From Oncomelania hupensis (taxonomy: Eukaryota > Mollusca > Gastropoda > Littorinimorpha > Pomatiopsidae): a stretch of DNA of 64,000 nucleotides. The position numbers and the translations under genes are program-made. Under the pieces are notes generated by a model, which ran no database searches, had not been told where the DNA came from, and worked only from the letters and a program-made list of their open reading frames with translations. This document shows positions 59,701-64,000 of the stretch, one piece after another. The first letter of the stretch is position 1. The number at the start of each line of letters is the position of its first letter. Location of the stretch: positions 21,067,958-21,131,957 of the forward strand of contig CM072512.1 in the NCBI GenBank assembly GCA_036898135.1, in the 5' to 3' direction.

Positions 59701-61001
59701 AATACGGTTCAGCAGCATGGTCCACAGCAGCCAAGAGCAACACCAGGAGACTGGCCAAAGTACAAAGCGCTGCCATGAGACTCATCACAGGAGGACTGAA
59801 AACAACACCCATCCACAAGCTGGAAACAACAACAGGACTCCTTTCCCTGGACCAAAGACGAGAAGAAAAAGTTCTGATCCAACATGAAAAACTACAGAGG
59901 CTGCCCTCACACCCAGCCCACCAATATCTACAACAGCCAACCAAGAACAGGCTGAAGCGGGATAGCTTCATCCATCAGGTCAAGAAGCTGGCGGCTGCCG
60001 TCCCAGACCTCCCAGCAGAACGAGAGCTCCTCCAGGACGCCGAGGACTGGGACACCCCGACTACCGAACTCATGTTCTGCCCTGACGTCCCAGGAGTGAG
60101 GTACAAGGGCGAGCAGTCAGAGGCTGCGCTACGCTCCCTCACTCTGGAGCTCCTGGACCTGAAGTATCCCAGGCCCATGTGGATCCACGCATACACGGAT
60201 GGATCCTCTGATGCAGCCGTCAGCAACGGAGGCAGCGGACTACACCTGCGCTTCACCGATGGAAGCACCCTCTCCAGATCCCTGCCTGCTGGAGCCCGGT
60301 CCACCAACTACAGGGCTGAGCTCACTGCTCTTCATGAGGCTGCCCGGCTCCTTGCTGCAGAAGCGCCCGCCTCAAATATCGTCTTCCTGTCTGACTGCCG
60401 CTCCATCATCGAGAGCCTGCAGTCGCCCAGTGAACAGCTGGAAAGAGACACACAGCGCCTGTTGATTGCCCTCTCGCAATACACGAAGGTAGCAGTCCAG
60501 TGGATACCTGCTCACTGTGGTCTGTCAGGAAACGAGGAGGCGGACAGGCTGGCTAAGTCGGGCAGCAAAATGGAGCAGCCACACCCCCCAGTCTCTTATA
60601 AGGAAGCCAAGACTCTGGTCAAGCGGCACTTCCAGGCAACCTGGACCACCCAGCATGACCCTCCATCTGACGACCAGATGGCACACCTCCAGCGCCATGA
60701 ACAGACCACGATTTTCCGGCTACGAACTGGTCACTGCCGCCTGCGTTACCACATGCATCGCCTTGGCCTGTCACACACCCCTGACTGCCCGTGTGGAACA
60801 GACCTCCAGACCCCAGAGCACATCCTGCAGTCCTGCCCCCAGTACCAGAATGCCAGGACACAACTCTGGCCTGCAGGACAGACGCTGGACGTAAAACTCT
60901 GGGGCTCCAAGCAAGACCTCGAAACCACTGCCCGCTTCATAAGTTTGACAAACCTGGACATCTGAGGCCCCATTTTGAGGAACGCAGAAGAAGAAGAAGA
61001 A
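56722..61001 (+). mobile_element. Full-length I-superfamily LINE with RNase H
   Basis: Begins gggggcagtgaggtctgg and ends in a GAA tail (60985-61001). Target duplication attgttagtcc (extendable to gaattgttagtcc) occurs at 56709-56721 and 61002-61014. The leader is about 370 bp (56722-57092), followed by one long ORF and a 36-bp 3' UTR. A full 5' end plus intact ORF and exact flanks indicate a young insertion. No separate ORF1 was recognised in the leader. Confidence 0.92.
57093..60965 (+). CDS. I-type LINE polyprotein: endonuclease-RT-RNase H, intact
   Basis: 1290 codons without interruption. The endonuclease runs from about residue 75 (VVQWNAEG) through QETH (107-110) and GDFNSHS (200-206) to SDHLP (277-281). 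The RT is at about 510-790: KKAPGKDGVCNELI, FIDLSKAFDKTW, GVPQGGVISPTLF, and HADD at 739-742 where most LINEs have YADD or FADD. RNase H is at about 1030-1165: YTDGSS, AELTAL, DCRSI and WIPAHCGLSGNEEADRLA, giving the D-E-D-D set. A C-terminal Cys/His segment follows (CPCGTDLQTPEHILQSCP). The first 70 residues are basic and without a domain, and the start may be further downstream. The protein makes cDNA at a nicked target and removes the RNA strand. Confidence 0.94.
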   Translation: MWESKRAHTLPEKWTMPQMDISTWCRPRGPKPGGDGAGPSASKGPALATGGSADLRTRGRQSRATGPQPTAVTGLRVVQWNAEGIQNKKPELQAFLRDNKIDVICIQETHLTETRRFFVRGYDTYRRDRPSGHKGGVMTLVRQGIPSVLTAQTTGELELLTIQLFLQGEELFISNCYSPTTSRLDLHTIQAAEERHLITGDFNSHSPAWGYSTTDSRGEEVQDWMIDNELILINQPEDKPSYYSRAWKSTSTPDLAMATEDIEKRTTRTVGSQLGGSDHLPITLLIADATTAPEYCRRRASWNFKKANWGQYQQHAEDLLNVTLTEDINQNVKNLTSTILTAAKKAIPRGFRRDYKPYWSKRLADLHQRLSEAREAMEQNPSPESTTEHSKIKDEFSAIKTKELQESWNEKTSTLSLDNNTSKLWQLVKALNEDTTAAYGTTVLEESGTYHTGKRAANLLAEAFKAESTINVPPQRRKEVEEQLQTKLCLQNNAHPPSMTSDFSLGELNDAIRRLKPKKAPGKDGVCNELIKHLGPAAKNKLLELFNQSWRSGVFPSAWKEAIIIPILKKGKDPKSKSSYRPISLLSCLGKTLERMVNKRLVWHLESNNLITKEQTAFRKNRNTEDQLVYLAQSIENAFQQKKKIIATFIDLSKAFDKTWKEGLLLKLLTAGVAGNLFKWIRSFLAHRTARVKLNGNFSYTVKIREGVPQGGVISPTLFVVFINDITKNLSRHISRALHADDVAMWNAAESTPTAVVRMQEALNSISRWASDWCVTINSLKTVATCFSLSNTKETLKLKVGNQVIPEEETPTYLGVKLDRRFTWSPHIQEMEKRATRRLALMKKLSGTKWGANSRILKQVYTGNVRPVMEYGSAAWSTAAKSNTRRLAKVQSAAMRLITGGLKTTPIHKLETTTGLLSLDQRREEKVLIQHEKLQRLPSHPAHQYLQQPTKNRLKRDSFIHQVKKLAAAVPDLPAERELLQDAEDWDTPTTELMFCPDVPGVRYKGEQSEAALRSLTLELLDLKYPRPMWIHAYTDGSSDAAVSNGGSGLHLRFTDGSTLSRSLPAGARSTNYRAELTALHEAARLLAAEAPASNIVFLSDCRSIIESLQSPSEQLERDTQRLLIALSQYTKVAVQWIPAHCGLSGNEEADRLAKSGSKMEQPHPPVSYKEAKTLVKRHFQATWTTQHDPPSDDQMAHLQRHEQTTIFRLRTGHCRLRYHMHRLGLSHTPDCPCGTDLQTPEHILQSCPQYQNARTQLWPAGQTLDVKLWGSKQDLETTARFISLTNLDI

Positions 61002-61014
61002 GAATTGTTAGTCC

Positions 61015-61705
61015 AACGTTGCGTGACCACGTGGCGAACACGACCGGTCGACCCCATGATGAATTCCATACGGACCCACTGTTGTTTAACCTATAATTAT
61101 GTATTCTTGCAGACCAGTGGCTGTACCTGAGAATGTGTATAATATTAATTAATTCTTTGTGTATAGTTAGCCATGATTTATATTTATATATGTACAGGAA
61201 ATTAGAGTGGACCACGGACTTAGCAGAAGGTTCGTCGCTTATATATAGAGTTGTGGAGCGAATCACTGAGAGCTACTTCAGCCTTCAGTGAGAGCCTCTG
61301 CACACACCTAGAGTACATGGTGGTGCAGAATTTCGTCTCATATGTTACAGACGAGCAGGCATCGTATCGTGAGCCCGACCAGACGAAAGGCAAGAAAAAG
61401 TCTTCACTGAAAGTCGGCCTGCATCGGCTGCTCTAGCAATGCGCGACGAGAGCCCACCAGTCTAGCAACAAGGAGAAGAATCCACAACACAGCTCATCAA
61501 GGAATCAACCACAACACAGCTCTTCTAACATTGAGCTAAGTGCATATTGACTCGGTGCACCAAAACTGGTATCTAGGGACCCCAGTAGTCCACTCTCCCC
61601 AGAACTCTGACCCTTAGGGCAGAAAGCATCCAGTGTCCGATGATGATGCAGTAGCTGCATAGAACTATCAAGAAGCGAACCATTCAAAGAGCCATTTGAA
61701 CTTTT
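61015..61705. other. Right flank of the LINE, nothing recognised
   Basis: Mixed-composition sequence continuous with 56708 before the insertion. Short open frames have no domain. It may belong to the element that ends in the LTR-like repeat at 61706. Confidence 0.35.
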
Positions 61706-62008
61706 AAGTTAGTATCGTACTTAGCAGATAGTGTATAGAGTAGAGGAAATAAATGTGTGATATTTACTGTTAACAAGTGGCTGGACTACCTATGTTTCAT
61801 AGCCGTGTGAGAGCTAGTGTGGCAGTGATCTTTTACCATTTTTCTTTCTATCTCTGTATCCCAGCCTAAACACAGACCAAGCTAAACAAATAAATGTATT
61901 AAGTTGAGTCACAGGGAGATTTACTAGCGATCCCCATCGACAATAGACGAGTGGGTAATAGCATTCCATTATGCAGAGCCCAGCAACAATAGACCCACCG
62001 TCACACCC
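61706..62008 (+). repeat. LTR-like dispersed repeat, copy 2
   Basis: Partner of 49617-49938 in the same orientation, moderately diverged. The shared block stops at 'gacccaccgtca'. Confidence 0.6.
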
Positions 62009-62334
62009 TCCCTAATGGTAGGAACTGTTAACAGAGCGCTTCAGTGCATGGCAGAACGTTCGTCTGGCGTGCGAAAGATCATATCCACAAACATTTTAGG
62101 ATGTTCAGTTGTTCAAAGCGCTTGACACTGCACATGAAGCAGTTCCATGGCGCTTTGGGTGGTTTGAGTTACACCCTGTATAGATAGATCTATGACTAGA
62201 GCGTTTGAGCAGCTCTTTGATCTGGCAAGTACGTTTGACAAGATTATTACTACTTTAAAAAATCTATCCCTGTTAAATTTGTATTGTATGCGGCACATTT
62301 TTAATCAAAGGTATTTTTCTGTGGGTAAGGGCAC
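62009..62334. other. Short intergenic gap
   Basis: No feature recognised. Confidence 0.4.
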
Positions 62335-64000
62335 TGAATAGAATAGACCGAAGGTTTCAGCACGGCATCACTGGGCGAAAGTCATCTACACAGAAGTCAC
62401 CGGCCAGGACGGAGGAACCTACAGGTTCAACGACCACGTGCTTTGGGTCAAGACGAGCCACACTGTATTCGTGGATATCGGCTGTGGCCAACAGCCTGGA
62501 GAGGATTGGGCCCTGCCAGGCCTTTCTTGCCCAAGACCCACTAAATGATGAATAGAACCATTCACTTCCTACCGGATCGGTTGTCGCCCGGGTCACCAAG
62601 GACCGCGCCTTCCGTTGGCCTCTAGCACGGAGGTGATAAGTGTGTTACTGATGGACAACTTAGCAAGATCCGCACGAGAAACAACATCGTCATTGGAACC
62701 TGGAATGTTAGGACCCGAATTGCAGATCAAAAATTACAAGAACTGGCCCACGAGCTGGACCATTATTGATGGAACATTTTAGGTATCAGCGAACTGCGCT
62801 GGAAAGGCCTAGGTGAAACAACGACCGACAAAGGCCACAAGCTTCATTTCAGCGGGAGAAATGACAAGCACGAATACGGCGTTGAATTCTTGGTCCACAA
62901 AGACATTCTAGCCACTGTGATGGGTTGCCGCCCAGTCTCCAGTAGACTCATTACCATTCGTCTGAGAGCAGCCCCTTTCAACGTCACCATCATCCAGGCC
63001 TATCCCCCAACATCAGACTCTTATGACAGCGACGTGGAGGATTTCTATGAAAATCTACAGGTTGTCCTTGACCAAGTGCCGAAGTCATAGTCATAGTGCA
63101 AGGCGACTGGAATGTCAAAGTTGGCCAAAATGTGCACCACAACTGGGAGAGACACATGTGGACCCCACTGCAACAACGAGAAAAATAACAGGGGTCTGAG
63201 ACGCTTGGAGTTTGCCGGATACAACAATCTGTTACTGGCAAACACGCTTGGTCTCCACAAAAAATCCAGACGATGGACATGGCACAGTCCCTGCGGGGAG
63301 CATCACAACCAGATCGACTACATCATGGTCAAGAAACGCTTCAGATCAAGCATCAACATTGGCAGGACACGCACTTTTCCAGGAGCAGACATCGGAAGTG
63401 ACCACGATCTCGTGATGATGTCTTTCGGGCTCCACTTAAAGAGAGTAAACACAGCAAAGTGCACTAGCCTGAAGTTCGACCTGGACAAATTGCAAGACCC
63501 GGAGGTGGCAGAAATATTTCAGGCCACAATTGGAGGGAAATTTGCACCACTGCTGATTTTGGGAGCTGGTGAAGTAGATGTCAAAACCATGACCACCACT
63601 TTCAACTGACCGATGCCGCCAATGAGATCCTTGGCAGACACCGGCCAAAGAAGACGCTGTTGATCACACCTGAACTTCTGGACCTGTGTGATAAACCAAG
63701 AGAGATGAAAAATAAAAAGAACACCTCAGAGGGAGCTGATGCCTACCGAAAAATCAACAATGACATCAGAAAAGACATGCACACACCAAAGGAGAACTGG
63801 ATAGAAGATCAATGCCAGGAAATAGAGAACAGTCTGAACAAGAACAACAGCAAGAAGGCCTACCAGACTGTAAAGCAGCTGACAAGTGTTAAACAGCCCA
63901 AGGTCTCCACGATCCAAAGCAAGTCTGGCTTATGCCTTACAGAAGAACAACAAGTCTTGGATAGATGGAAAGAGTGCTGCTCTGACCTTTACAACCACAC
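62335..64000 (+). pseudogene. RTE copy running off the right edge, frameshifted
   Basis: Starts with the RTE leader ('agcacggcatcactgggcga', 'gtggccaacagcctggagag') and continues through the endonuclease (GTWNVRT, 'ISELRWKGLGETTTDKGHK', GCRPVSSRLITIRLRA, GRTRTFPGADIGSDHD) into the linker. A stop in 'HYxWNILG' near 62769, a shift near 63085 and a small deletion near 63606 break the frame. Part of the leader is deleted relative to the intact element. The RT portion lies outside the window. Confidence 0.93.

Overview
The window looks like nuclear DNA from an invertebrate animal, most likely a mollusc or another lophotrochozoan. Evidence: a split gene for an invertebrate-type CaMKII, introns up to 14 kb, many non-LTR retrotransposons and tRNA-derived SINEs, and long trinucleotide microsatellites. 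There are no bacterial-style operons, no intact rRNA or tRNA genes and no CRISPR array. The species cannot be named from the sequence alone.

Positions 1-33377 (minus strand) hold the 5' half of a calcium/calmodulin-dependent protein kinase II gene. Eight coding exons can be placed to the base, each with AG/GT borders and a frame that joins correctly: exon 1 33313-33377, exon 2 32761-32855, exon 3 18624-18683, exon 4 5155-5209, exon 5 4403-4468, exon 6a 3728-3800, exon 6b 2325-2397, exon 7 321-423. They encode residues 1 to about 172 of the kinase domain. The rest (activation segment end, autoregulatory helix, calmodulin-binding segment, hub) lies beyond the left edge. The main finding is that exon 6, which carries the HRDLK catalytic loop, is present twice in tandem as two 73-nt exons of identical phase but different sequence. 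Including both, or neither, breaks the frame, so they look like mutually exclusive exons.

The large introns contain well-delimited mobile elements. These include a 2.2-kb hAT-type DNA transposon (21216-23423) inside one copy of a tandem duplication whose sister copy preserves the empty site; a probable non-autonomous hAT relative (25583-26278); three copies of an unclassified retroposon family, each with an exact 12-bp target-site duplication; and a full-length RTE-type retrotransposon with an intact 1035-codon ORF (27763-30870) flanked by an identical 124-bp direct repeat.

Positions 33378-64000 lie upstream of the CaMKII start. No host gene was recognised there. The region holds six dead RTE fragments, a further RTE copy running off the right edge, a full-length I-superfamily LINE with an intact 1290-codon ORF (57093-60965) and clear target-site duplication, several SINE families, a foldback element with a telomere-like core, an LTR-like dispersed repeat pair, and many AAT/ATC microsatellites, several of them SINE tails. 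The RTE and I-type elements supply endonuclease and reverse transcriptase. The SINEs and short retroposons have no coding capacity and would depend on such enzymes.
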